From: Paralithodes platypus
Taxonomy: Eukaryota; Arthropoda; Malacostraca; Decapoda; Lithodidae
NCBI GenBank assembly: GCA_032716605.1
Contig: CM064480.1
Coordinates: forward strand, 25,348,129 to 25,412,128
Direction of reading: 5' to 3'
Length of the DNA stretch: 64,000 nt
Within the stretch, counting starts at the first letter, position 1. Each line of letters starts with the position of its first letter. The translations under genes and the position numbers were made by a program. The notes under the pieces are model-generated. The model saw only the letters and a list, made by a program, of their open reading frames with translations, did not search any database and was not told the DNA's origin. Shown here in pieces: positions 21,560 to 31,079 of the stretch.

Positions 21560-24500
21560 CTATGCAAACGCTCGTAGCATACGCAATAAATTTTCAGATT
21601 TAGAGGAGCTAGTGTTTACAGAAAATTATGTGTGATTGGCATAACAGAATCTTGGCTCAATACAGAAGATAGAGACTTTTTAGAGAATAATTCCCGGTTT
21701 ATGTAATGTTTGAGAAAAGCGAATAAATCGAAATGGAGGTGGCGTTTTACTTTATATCAAGAAAGTCTTAACCCTACCCTCTTGTCAAAACCTCAAATTG
21801 TGAACGTGGACGCAGCTTTTGTGCTAATAAAGAATATAAAGTACCAAATAATACTTGCATTAATATACAGACCTCCAGCTCAATCAGTGTGCAAACTACG
21901 AGATTTACGAACAATTGCAGATAGTAACTCGCAAGATACCGTAATTTTTGGTGACTTTAATTTACCTGTGACCAAGTGGGGCGATACTCTTACTTCACAC
22001 TCCGGACATGACTTGTATACGACTTGCAAGAGTTCGCTTTATCAAATTTGTTGGAACGCCGACCCTTGTAATAACGTTCTTGACATTGTACTTGCAACAA
22101 AAGAAGAATTAATAGAGAATTTGAATGTTGGTGATGAATTTCACAGCGACCCATCGTACGATAACTCGTTCACTTTAAAGTTACTAGTACGAACCAAATA
22201 GTAGCATCGAAAAGTCCCTTTCAAGAAAGCAAACTTCCATAAACTTAGAGCTATGTTTAAAGAAACTGACTGGAGCTTTTTAATTAACAATAACGACATA
22301 AATACATCTTGGAAGTTTTCGAAGCACTGACCTAAAAGCTAAAGAGCATGCAAGGACTGCATACCCATCGAAAACTCGGCGTCCCAGGCCATAATCATAA
22401 TAAAGCCCAAATGGTGGACTAAAGATTATTTCAAAACTGCCTGCTTGCTTAAAAAAAAATGGCTATGATGCTAATATATTAAAATCCTCACAAAAGGACG
22501 AAGAAAGGCTGAAATTTTTGTCAGAGCTACGACGCAAAGCCAAAAAAAAAAGTTAATTAAGCAACAGTAAAAAGACCTTCAGAGTTTAATATTAAAAGCA
22601 AGAATAAAAAGACCTTAAGTAAATACAATAAGCGAATCAGTAAAACAAACCCGAAAGAATTGCTATAGTTATAATCAGAAAGAAAAAGTTAGTTACTTCA
22701 AACTGTTTGACCGTTAGCCTATGAAATGAAAAATGCGAGAATACACCAAGACGAAGAGAAGAACCAATATGAGATAATGACCCTCAATACCTTCTTTGCA
22801 TCAGTTTTTACAACCGAGACGACCTCAGTATATCCCTACACCCCCATCGACGATTCAGATTTGATTAATTCAGATGTTTTAAGCAAATATCACCGTTACA
22901 GAGAGCGAGAAGTTTGGAATTGTTAGATATATAACCAAGGTAAAATAAAAACGCCTGGACCTGATACAAATCTTCGCCCTAGAGTTCTAAAGGAAGCTAA
23001 GGATGACAACGCTCTCTAAACCCACTGACATTACTATTCAATAAATCCTTGCAGTCTGGAAACATGCCAGATCAGTGGAAGCTCAGCCAACGTAACACAA
23101 CAGATATTCAAAAAAGGCAGCAAAATCCCTATCCAGTAACTATCGTCAAATTAGCTTACCTCACCTCAGTTGTCTGTAATGTAAAATGTAGAAACGGTCC
23201 ATACGGACCAGACTCGTAAATCACTTAGAGGAAAATAACATACTAACAGATACTCACACAGCGGCTTTCGTAACAAAACTTTCATGTTTAACAACCAATC
23301 CTTAGACTTCTTCCACGATATCCTCAACCTCTACGATGAGAGTAAAGCTGTAGATATTTTATATACCTTGTTTTCAAAGGCCTTTGACAAAAGTTTCCCA
23401 CACCAACGTTTACTGCTAAAACTAAAAGCGCATGGAATACAAACGGACGGTGTTGAAATGGATAGAAAATTGGCTCAGCGACAGAAAGCAAAGATAGTGT
23501 CATAAACGGTAAGGCATCAAAATGGACCAATGTAAGTAGCGGTGGTACCCCGGGTCGGTACTAGGAACCAATTCTCTTTCTAATTTACCTCCACACGACA
23601 TAGATGAGGGTCTGGTCTCCCTGGACAATCTCAAAAATTTGCTGACGATACACAAAATTGCAAATAGCGTACTTCTCAAAAGAACAAGTGACGTGACGGA
23701 TTGCAATAACACTCTAGAATCATTGTCATGTTGGGGGGGGCCCAAATTTGGCAAAGGAGTTTCAATGCGGATAATGTAAAGTACATACACTAATATCGGA
23801 TACCTAAATGAGAAAGCAAACTATTCGATGAATGGCACTCAGCTTAAGAAGTAGATAAACAGAGAAACCGATCTGGTAGTACCAATAACAAATCGAGGTA
23901 ACCTAACGAGTCAACAATGTTCAGCAAGTTGTTAAGAAGGGCAAACAAAATAAGTGGCTTATAGGCCCAGGTCATTTGAGGCGGTCCATAATCCAAAGAG
24001 TTGAGCATAAATCCAAAGTTTATCTAACCTTTACAATTCCTTAGTCCGCCTTCTTCTGGAATCCTGATTTCAATCCTTGTGCCGCTTATTACCAAAAAAG
24101 ATATTTAAACAAGCTGAACGAGAGTTTCAACGTAGAGTTACCAAAATGATACCTAGCCTAAGAGAACAAACCCATACGAAGAGGTCTTGAGAAGCGTCTT
24201 AGGAATTACATCTATTTCCTTTAACCCAGCGCAGATTAAGAGGCGACTTAAGCTTAATCAAGTGTTCAAAAAATCATCAAAGGCATCGACATATAGAACT
24301 GTAGTACGTACTTCACTTCGACCATCTATCGAAAATCTATTACACGCGGAGGAAACGGTTGCAAAATTCTTGCGTAAATCTTTAACTCTCGCCGAATCTA
24401 ACAATCTAAGAATTTTTCTTCTCAATCGAGTTGTCAACCTTGTGGAATGGGCTTCCCCTACACGTTATATAGACTGCTCACCGTTGCCAATAAACTCCTC

Positions 24501-24560
24501 CTACAATATCTCGATCAAACCCCGACTGACTGCGTTGAGAGACACATTTTATCCCCCCCT
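21560..24560 (+). pseudogene. decayed CR1-like LINE ORF2
   Basis: Motifs appear in order but in different frames. Endonuclease: CVIGITESWLNTEDRDF near 21630, ALIYRPPAQ, and VIFGDFNLPVTKW near 21940. RT: KTPGPDTNLRPRVLKEA near 22950, NMPDQWKLS, SKAFDKSFPHQRLLLKL near 23380, GGTPGSVLG near 23540, and a KFADDTQNCK-like active site near 23635. C-terminal: NLRIFLLNRVVNLVEWASP near 24400. Many indels and stops show it is old. It ends near the start of DIRS-2. Confidence 0.82.
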
Positions 24561-24698
24561 CAGTACTAACATTGTCCCACATAATTTCAATTCAATCCTG
24601 CTACGGACATTATGGGCAGTTCCCTCCAATGTCCCTTACCCTAAAACGTTTGGACACTTGGGTTTTAAGCCGACAGAGACTAGAAGGTCAGGTTCTGT

Positions 24699-26666
24699 AT
24701 GTCTGTGGATACGTCTAAACGCACCGAGAGAGCTACTCCCCCGGCAGCCACCTCCTCGTCGCAGGCGAGATCGAGGTCAAGGTCACCTCTCAGACAGCAG
24801 TCTTCAAGTCATGCCTCTTCCCCGGCTAGTAAGAAGTGTAAGACTGAAGCTTCCCCCAGTGGTCATGGTGGTGATTCTTCCAAATCTAGGTCTAGTTCGC
24901 GGTCACACCGTAGCCACAAATCCTCCAAAAAGGATTCCCATAGGAAGTCCTCTCGACATTCTCCTAAGTCTAGTGCATCTCATCGTACCTCTACACCTGA
25001 AAATGTTTCTGTTACAGCCTCAGAGTATAGTGAAGCGCCTGTCCCTAAACAAGATTTACCTATTGATATTTTAACCCTAGAAACGGAAAGTTCAGGAAAT
25101 TCAATAATTGAGAATGTTTCAGACTCTCAAGAGAGCGTAGGCCAGAGCCTCGGTGTTTGGCGGTTTGCTCAACCAGGGTCTGACCATCCACGTCCGACTC
25201 ATACGAGTCACACAGTAGCCGATGTCCACAGGGACGCGGCGACCCCATCCTCTATCCCTGACTTATCTTGGAAACAAGGTGCCCCTGCCTCGGCGGGGTC
25301 TTCTCAGGAGGATCGGGAGGAACAAGATGAAGTGTCAATAATTTCAGATAGGGATGGACAAGGGTCAGGCTCAGGCCTGGACGCCGCCCATGATAATACT
25401 GATTCACCTGAAAGTTCTGCATCTAACCAGTTTGTTACAGCACAAGAAATTGATGGGTTACTTACTCATGCTCTATCTAAATTCTTTAGTCAACAACGAG
25501 AAAACCCCACAATGGACTTGGGGGCTCCCTTGACAAGTTCTGCGGTACGGCCTCTGATAACGTCAATCGATTTATCTAAGATTCCTAACCCTCCTACTCT
25601 GTCACCGGCAGGGAGCTCTAAGCCAGCTACGGCGGCATTCACTACGTCAAATGTCAGGGTCATTACGGATGTTAATCCACCCCCTCTAGACAAAGCGCCT
25701 CTTAGAAAGGTAGCTATGCCCCTGCTTTATGGGCCAGACGAGTCATGGGTTCTTTTGAACCCCTCTAAGCCAGAGCTTGCCCAGCCTACCTTGTCAGGGG
25801 AACTCCCGGTACCACGTGAGTGGTTTATCCAGGGAAATAAGTCAAAGAACTTAAGGGCATTGGATGCCTTGGGTAATGTTTTGGACGTAAATATCAAGGC
25901 TATACCTAGTTATTATCATCAGGATTATTTTGTTTATGCATCTAAGCCTGCTTTACCCCCTGCCTCAGCTTTAAAACTTTTTTCAGACTGGTCTAAGCTG
26001 GATGGGTTTAATGATATTAAGGCTCTGTCGGCTCTTACTCCTGAACTAGATTTACAGACCGTCACAGACGAGACAGCTAATCCAGTGTTGAAGGTGGGAC
26101 AGTTGGGACCAGGACCTTGGGTGGATTGGGAGGTAGAGGCTCAAAACTTTGCAACCACTTTCACTTCTAAATCTTCCCACCAGATCCCTCAGGATACACA
26201 TTCATGGTTCTCCATGCCGGTAGGTTCTGCCGGCGGAGTTCCGTCAGCTTTATTTTCTTTTCTAGCTGCCCCTAAGATTAATCTTTGTGAACTAAAGGAC
26301 CCATTCACTACCCCTACCCCTTCTCACCTAGACAGAGAATTTAGGCTAAGGGGAAAAGCTTTCCGCCTGTTTTCACAGTACATAGTTTCTCAACAGGTGG
26401 CTAAGTCTTTACTCAGGTCTACTCAGGCAATCGCAGACGCGGATGCTCGAAGATCAGTTGAGTTATCCCGGCGTCTGATTCTTCAGTCGTCGATTCAATC
26501 CTTAGGTGACATACGCACAGCCTTACTTGAGGCGGTGCGAGCACGACAGGATCTTAGGATGTCATTAGTTCGCAAGCTGCCTGATCGCATTGCTAACCAG
26601 GTGGTAATGTCCCCAGTACTTACTCCTTCTTTAATGTCCCCTGATGTATGGCGAAACAGTGTTTAA
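24699..26666 (+). CDS. DIRS-2 ORF1 (Gag-like)
   Basis: A 655-codon frame. Residues 1-100 are Ser/Arg/Lys-rich with SR repeats, 110-260 are acidic and Ser-rich, and the second half is more globular (PDESWVLLNPSKPELAQP, REWFIQGNKSKNLRALD, SWFSMPVGSAGG, LRGKAFRLFSQYI). This RS-then-acidic-then-globular layout matches DIRS-1 ORF1, and DIRS ORF1 is regarded as a Gag equivalent. DIRS-1 has an extra Cys-rich N-terminus that is absent here, so this start may be secondary, after 5' truncation. The stop at 26666 follows a probable frameshift; the basic tail continues in another frame. Confidence 0.82.
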   Translation: MSVDTSKRTERATPPAATSSSQARSRSRSPLRQQSSSHASSPASKKCKTEASPSGHGGDSSKSRSSSRSHRSHKSSKKDSHRKSSRHSPKSSASHRTSTPENVSVTASEYSEAPVPKQDLPIDILTLETESSGNSIIENVSDSQESVGQSLGVWRFAQPGSDHPRPTHTSHTVADVHRDAATPSSIPDLSWKQGAPASAGSSQEDREEQDEVSIISDRDGQGSGSGLDAAHDNTDSPESSASNQFVTAQEIDGLLTHALSKFFSQQRENPTMDLGAPLTSSAVRPLITSIDLSKIPNPPTLSPAGSSKPATAAFTTSNVRVITDVNPPPLDKAPLRKVAMPLLYGPDESWVLLNPSKPELAQPTLSGELPVPREWFIQGNKSKNLRALDALGNVLDVNIKAIPSYYHQDYFVYASKPALPPASALKLFSDWSKLDGFNDIKALSALTPELDLQTVTDETANPVLKVGQLGPGPWVDWEVEAQNFATTFTSKSSHQIPQDTHSWFSMPVGSAGGVPSALFSFLAAPKINLCELKDPFTTPTPSHLDREFRLRGKAFRLFSQYIVSQQVAKSLLRSTQAIADADARRSVELSRRLILQSSIQSLGDIRTALLEAVRARQDLRMSLVRKLPDRIANQVVMSPVLTPSLMSPDVWRNSV

Positions 26667-26946
26667 CATGGCACAGGCCGTGAAGCACAGTCCCGCACAG
26701 GCTAAGAAACCTGCATTTAACTTCCCCAAACCTAAGCCTCCTACTAAAGCTCAGCCAGGGGGTTCTAAGCCGTTTCTTCCGCCTAAGTCCTCCCAATCCC
26801 CCCTGGGTCAGTTCAGGCATAGACAGAGAGGGTTTTCAAGACAGAGAGGACGCGGCCAGTATAAGCCGGGGCAGGGCCAGTCTTCGGCCCACACCAGCCA
26901 GCCGGCGAAGCGTCCAACACCACCAAACCCACCATCAAAAAACTAA
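26644..26946 (+). pseudogene. DIRS-2 ORF1 C-terminal basic tail, shifted frame
   Basis: It overlaps the end of the main ORF1 frame and continues into a Lys/Pro- and Arg/Gly-rich tail (FRHRQRGFSRQRGRG). Such a tail is expected for a nucleic-acid-binding Gag. The position suggests that a one-base indel near 26660 split ORF1. Confidence 0.65.
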
Positions 26947-26963
26947 AGTCTCTCTCACTCCCA

Positions 26964-28865
26964 GTGCCTGTCTTAAAGCCGGAGGAACCGAGGGAAGTAC
27001 AGCCGGCGAACCCTTGTCTGCTAACTGGGTCGTTCCGAACGTGTCACCAAGCATGGCCGTTAAAAACCTGGGCACGGATGGTGGCACGCAAAGGCATCAC
27101 TTGGCAGTGGCTCCGGCGACCTCGCTTACGTCAGCCGACAACGGCAAATTGTGTTTCATTAGAGGTGGAGTCGCTGGTCCAGGAGATGATTGCCAAGAAT
27201 GTCATCATCCCGGTCCCTCCAGATTACCCTGTATTCACGTCAAAACTGTTTTTGGTTCCCAAACGGGACAGTGTTCAGATGAGGCCGGTCGTAGACCTGT
27301 CTTATCTGAATCTTCACATTTACAACGAGTCTTTCAGAATGTTAACAGTTCATCAAATCAGGCTAACACTTCCGCCGGGAGGCTGGATGTGTTCCCTAGA
27401 CCTGACAGACGCCTATTGGCACGTGTCGGTCAACAAAAGATTTCAAAGGTTTCTGGCCTTGAGGATCAGGCACCAAAATTTTGTTTTTCAGAGGATGCCG
27501 TTCGGTTTGAACCTAGCACCTCGACTATTCACGAAACTAGTCCGGCAAGCCCTGATGCCGTTGTTAAAACAGGGAATCAGAGTGTTGTGGTATCTAGACG
27601 ACTGGCTGGTGGTGGCAGAGACACAACAATTATGCATAAAACATGTCAATATCATTTTAAATCATGTCAAAACTCTAGGCTTCAAGGTAAATCTGGTAAA
27701 GTCAAACCTTGTTCCCTCAAGAGTAATTCAGTGGATAGGGCTGGTCTGGGACACCGCCGCTCTCACTCTGAGTCAGAGTGTGGACAATCGCAACAGGTTT
27801 CGCAGGAAACTGTTCAGGTTTCTTCACAGTCTGACTACGACACGAAGAGTCTGGGAGTCTCTGGTCGGCTCTCTCAACTGGATTCAGCTAACTGTCAAGT
27901 TGGGCCGGTTGAAAGTAAAACGATTAATATTGGAAGGCAACAAATATTTCCCACTCTTACCGGCGGGAAAATTATGGCCCATACCAAAATTAATCCACAC
28001 CTTACTAGCGGTCTGGGCGAAGAGGGAAACATTGCACTCAATCATGTCATGGACCTCTCCTCCTCCAACGGTATGGGTAGACACGGATGCGTCAGGCACC
28101 ATAGGGTGGGGATTTCAGTCAAATCAGGGGCACCAGGGTCAGGGACTTTGGTCCCACTTAGAAATCTCTCACATAAATGTCAAAGAGTTACTAGTCCCCT
28201 TGTATTTCCTTCAGGCTCACGGCCCGGCGTTACGGGGCAAGTCGGTGGCCTTCAGAATGGACAATCTGAATGCAGTTCACTGTATTCAGAAACAAGGGTC
28301 AACGAGGTCAAGGAAGTTGCTACTCGTGTCGGAAGAGATTTTTGTTCTAGCCAGCAGTCTAGATATTTATCTTCACGCATCTTATCTCCCAGGCGTAGCG
28401 AACGTCTGGGCAGACGCTCTGTCCCGGAGACAGAGCACGACAGTAGAATGGGAGCTCAAGCAACCCATTTTCGACCTAATGATTGCGGAGCTCTCCCATC
28501 CACAAGTGGATCTTTTTGCGTCCGAGGAGACTCACAAGCTCCCTCTATACCTCACCCGCCGGGCGATAACGCCGGCAGGGGGGCCAGACGCCCTAGTGAC
28601 AGACTGGAACAGATGGAGCTCCATCTATCTGTTTCCCGCCGCCAGATGCGTCACTAATGTGCCACGTAGTGAACAAACTACGAGTTTATCGAGGCTTAGT
28701 CTCGCTAATCGCGCCCCTGTGGCCGGCGCAGGTATGGTACCAGCAATTAATAATGTGGTGCCCGGACCCGGTATCGCTCCCGGTCGGGTACTTCCACTTA
28801 GACACGATTGGCAACCTAGCGACCTCGCTGACTTTTGCATTATGGACATTCAGGAGGCCAAGTGA
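26964..28865 (+). CDS. DIRS-2 reverse transcriptase / RNase H
   Basis: A 633-codon frame. RT has VDLSYLN at 110-116, CSLDLTDAYWHVSV at 143-156, FGLNLAPRLF at 180-189 and the catalytic YLDD at 210-213. RNase H has WVDTDASGTIGWGF from 371, E408 in NVKELLVPL, D433 in RMDNLNAVH, and LPGVANVWADALSR. The block HPQVDLFASEETHKLPLY followed by WNRWSSIYLFP is typical of DIRS elements. Near 28655 the frame probably shifts; a neighbouring frame (28657-28869) keeps LVSLIAPLWPAQVWY, which fits better. The start codon is uncertain. The TGA at 28863 is the only stop between this frame and the recombinase. I found no methyltransferase-like domain. Confidence 0.93.
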   Translation: MPVLKPEEPREVQPANPCLLTGSFRTCHQAWPLKTWARMVARKGITWQWLRRPRLRQPTTANCVSLEVESLVQEMIAKNVIIPVPPDYPVFTSKLFLVPKRDSVQMRPVVDLSYLNLHIYNESFRMLTVHQIRLTLPPGGWMCSLDLTDAYWHVSVNKRFQRFLALRIRHQNFVFQRMPFGLNLAPRLFTKLVRQALMPLLKQGIRVLWYLDDWLVVAETQQLCIKHVNIILNHVKTLGFKVNLVKSNLVPSRVIQWIGLVWDTAALTLSQSVDNRNRFRRKLFRFLHSLTTTRRVWESLVGSLNWIQLTVKLGRLKVKRLILEGNKYFPLLPAGKLWPIPKLIHTLLAVWAKRETLHSIMSWTSPPPTVWVDTDASGTIGWGFQSNQGHQGQGLWSHLEISHINVKELLVPLYFLQAHGPALRGKSVAFRMDNLNAVHCIQKQGSTRSRKLLLVSEEIFVLASSLDIYLHASYLPGVANVWADALSRRQSTTVEWELKQPIFDLMIAELSHPQVDLFASEETHKLPLYLTRRAITPAGGPDALVTDWNRWSSIYLFPAARCVTNVPRSEQTTSLSRLSLANRAPVAGAGMVPAINNVVPGPGIAPGRVLPLRHDWQPSDLADFCIMDIQEAK

Positions 28866-28886
28866 CTAGCACCATACGGTAGGGAT

Positions 28887-29822
28887 GTGACCAATAAATT
28901 GCTCAATCAATATACTCAGTCTACTAAGCGACAATATCAATCTCATTGGAAAGCTTTTACTTCTTGGATTGTTAGAACGGAACAAACTGTACCCTCAGTG
29001 GCATTGGTTTTTAATTACTTGAACTATCTGTTTGAGCAGAAACGTTTATCTGTGGTTACTTTGAAGAATCACTTAACTGCGATTAGAGTGCCCTTATTCG
29101 ACCTTACAGGTCTATCCATACCGGTGGCGGAGGAAACAGGATTTATGAGAGCGTGTTTTAAACTCCGCCCACCTCCCCGTCAGCTCATGCCTACTTGGTC
29201 TCTGGACAAAGCTTTGTCTTTACTTCATTCTCGTCTGTATCAAAATACTGCAGACTTTGCTTTAATCTTAAAGAAGGCAGTTTTCCTTTTGGCTTTGGCC
29301 ACCGGAAACAGAGTGTCTGAGCTGGCGGCGATGAGCAACACACCTAATTGTCTTAGGTTTGGTAGACTTAATGATTCAATTTCCATTGCACCCTCCCCGG
29401 CGTTTGTAGCCAAGAATGAGCATAGTGCACACGTGTTTTCTGAGGTCACGGTGCCGGCGTTAAAAAGGGGAAAGGTGCATCATAATTTATGTCCAGTGCA
29501 AGCTCTAACCAAATATTTGAGAATAGCTCCTCATAACCCCCAAGGTGCTTTATGGGTAGCGAGTACGGGTAAACGCTTACTTAAACGGCGATTAGCCTCT
29601 CTTCTGGTAGAAGTCATTAAAGAGAGTAATCCCGGCGTTGTGGGTAGGGCCCACGATTTACGCAAGTGGGCGGCCTCTTTACGTTTCCTGAAAAACTTTT
29701 CAGTTGAAGATATTGCGTCCACACAGTTGTGGGCGTCTAATCATACGTTTCGCTCTAGATACTTGTCAGTTGCTCTAGACAAACCTTCCTTACCATGTAT
29801 AGCTTTAAGGCAGAGGGTCTAG
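28887..29822 (+). CDS. DIRS-2 tyrosine recombinase
   Basis: A 311-codon frame with an N-terminal SAM-like domain (QSTKRQYQSHWKAFTSWI) and a catalytic domain. The tyrosine-recombinase residues are present: R142 in ATGNRVSEL, H256 and R259 in AHDLRKWAASLRF, and the nucleophile Y292 in FRSRYLSVAL. It would integrate the circular DIRS cDNA into the genome without a TSD. It is in the same frame as RT, separated only by a TGA; the DIRS-3 copy has TGG there, so a fused protein may be ancestral. It appears intact. Confidence 0.93.
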   Translation: MTNKLLNQYTQSTKRQYQSHWKAFTSWIVRTEQTVPSVALVFNYLNYLFEQKRLSVVTLKNHLTAIRVPLFDLTGLSIPVAEETGFMRACFKLRPPPRQLMPTWSLDKALSLLHSRLYQNTADFALILKKAVFLLALATGNRVSELAAMSNTPNCLRFGRLNDSISIAPSPAFVAKNEHSAHVFSEVTVPALKRGKVHHNLCPVQALTKYLRIAPHNPQGALWVASTGKRLLKRRLASLLVEVIKESNPGVVGRAHDLRKWAASLRFLKNFSVEDIASTQLWASNHTFRSRYLSVALDKPSLPCIALRQRV

Positions 29823-30390
29823 GTGGCCCTGCAGTCACTTATGTTTATTTTCACGGAAGGGGGGGGGGGGGGTGCAGTCAGTTGACATAGGACACCCTAG
29901 ACCCCGCCGGAGTATGAGAGCTGTGATACAATTTAAGGTTAAAATGTGATATGAACATTTCTCTGCGAGAATTTGTGCTAGTACAAGGTTTAGTACAAAA
30001 CAACGGTGTTGTTATAGTAGTTTTAGCTGCGAAAGCAATGTAATATTAGTTCAATGGAGTTCATTGGCAATTGATCTCCACATGTATTTTGGGGTTTATG
30101 ATGTGCACATATAAACTTATAACTTATTATTTTTGTCACCACTCGTTGAGTGGGGTGCCTTTTGTAACTACAGATCTGTGTTCAGAATCTTCAGGGTTAC
30201 CCATTTTTGTCGGGCAGGCTTCTTTGAAGCACGCACCTGCCTGAACCCCTTTTTCTTGTATATTTCCGGCCTACGCCGTATTAAATACATTTTTCAAAAA
30301 GTAAGAATACTATGTGGTTGTTTTTATTATCTGCTTTTCTAGAGTTATGATATGATTACGAATGTCCCCCTCCAGTCTTAGATATCAGGC
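29823..30390 (+). other. DIRS-2 3' non-coding region
   Basis: This stretch has a G15-type run near 29861 and no credible ORF. It is mirrored, in inverted orientation and with divergence, by 33227-33875 of DIRS-3, for example tgacataggacaccctagac. Confidence 0.75.
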
Positions 30391-30494
30391 ATGTTCGTCA
30401 ATGATGGAGGGGCCACTAATAAATTATAGGTTTGACTCCTGTAAGGAGATAAAGAAAACCTAATATTTAGTAGTGGCCCCGTAATCATTGACGA
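30391..30494 (+). repeat. DIRS-2 internal complementary region (ICR)
   Basis: Two joined parts. 30424-30494 is the reverse complement of the element's right end (30857-30927). 30391-30423 equals, in the same orientation, the left-end sequence seen in DIRS-3 at 46389-46423. The whole reads as a hairpin with cgtcaatgat...atcattgacg arms. In DIRS elements such an ICR aligns the two ends during circle formation. Confidence 0.88.
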
Positions 30495-30931
30495 CTGGGG
30501 CCCTCCCGACCGTCCCCTTCCCATTCGTTGATGTATTAAGGATTTTGGTTTACTTGATATGTCAGTGAAGGAGGAATGACGCCTGATTCAGCGTCTGGTC
30601 AGAAATCCACACAAGTACATCCACGATATGATGGAAAGCTTATTGGATAGTTATTCTTATTTTCTTTTTGTTTTTATTTTTTACGAAGTTTTTTCGTAGT
30701 GAGAACCCAATTCATAATGACTGAAGCCATAATGATTCATAGTGAGGTCGCGTGCCCTCATGATGAAGGCTCCTCAGTTTTTAAATGCTCTGCGCGGTAG
30801 ATTCAAACTACGGCGGATTAGTGTTTGAAGAGGATGCCTTATGTAATAGGCATGTTCGTCAATGATTACGGGGCCACTACTAAATATTAGGATTTCTTTA
30901 TCTCCTTACAGGAGTCAAACCTATAATTTAT
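30495..30931 (+). repeat. DIRS-2 right terminal repeat
   Basis: About 437 bp from the ICR to the junction with LINE debris. It matches 32694-33118 in inverted orientation, and 42745-42849 plus 46201-46423 and 9400-9614 in direct orientation. It ends in ggagtcaaacctataat. Confidence 0.85.
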
Positions 30932-31075
30932 GTATATAACAAACAACAAAGGACCTAATACAGATCCCTGGGGGACACCACACACTACACTATTTGTATT
31001 TGCAGTGCAGTTCCTTGATTTTGTAAAATAAATAGTACCACATTTGTTTAGACATAATTGTATGCAACTGACAAA
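30932..31075 (-). pseudogene. LINE RT fragment beside DIRS-2
   Basis: The minus-strand translation holds CTANTNSVVCGVPQGSVLG followed by PLLFVIYIN, the RT block before the YADD active site. The fragment is cut exactly where the DIRS-2 right end begins, so DIRS-2 probably inserted into this LINE. The clade cannot be assigned. Confidence 0.8.
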
Positions 31076-31079
31076 ACGC

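Larger units (their letters stand above)
24660..30931 (+). mobile_element. DIRS-2: DIRS retrotransposon lacking its left end
   Basis: This element carries ORF1, RT/RNase H, a tyrosine recombinase, an internal complementary region (30391-30494) and a right terminal repeat to about 30931. DIRS elements integrate through a circular intermediate with a tyrosine recombinase and make no TSD. No left terminal repeat is found: CR1-like debris runs to about 24560 and ORF1 begins at 24699. The left boundary is therefore approximate and the element is probably 5'-truncated. Its right end abuts a LINE RT fragment, presumably its insertion target. Confidence 0.9.

Noticed and set aside
26964..28865. DIRS methyltransferase (DAM-like) domain
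   Set aside because: The sequence after RNase H is the conserved DIRS WNRWSSIYLFP block and tail. No methyltransferase motif is visible.
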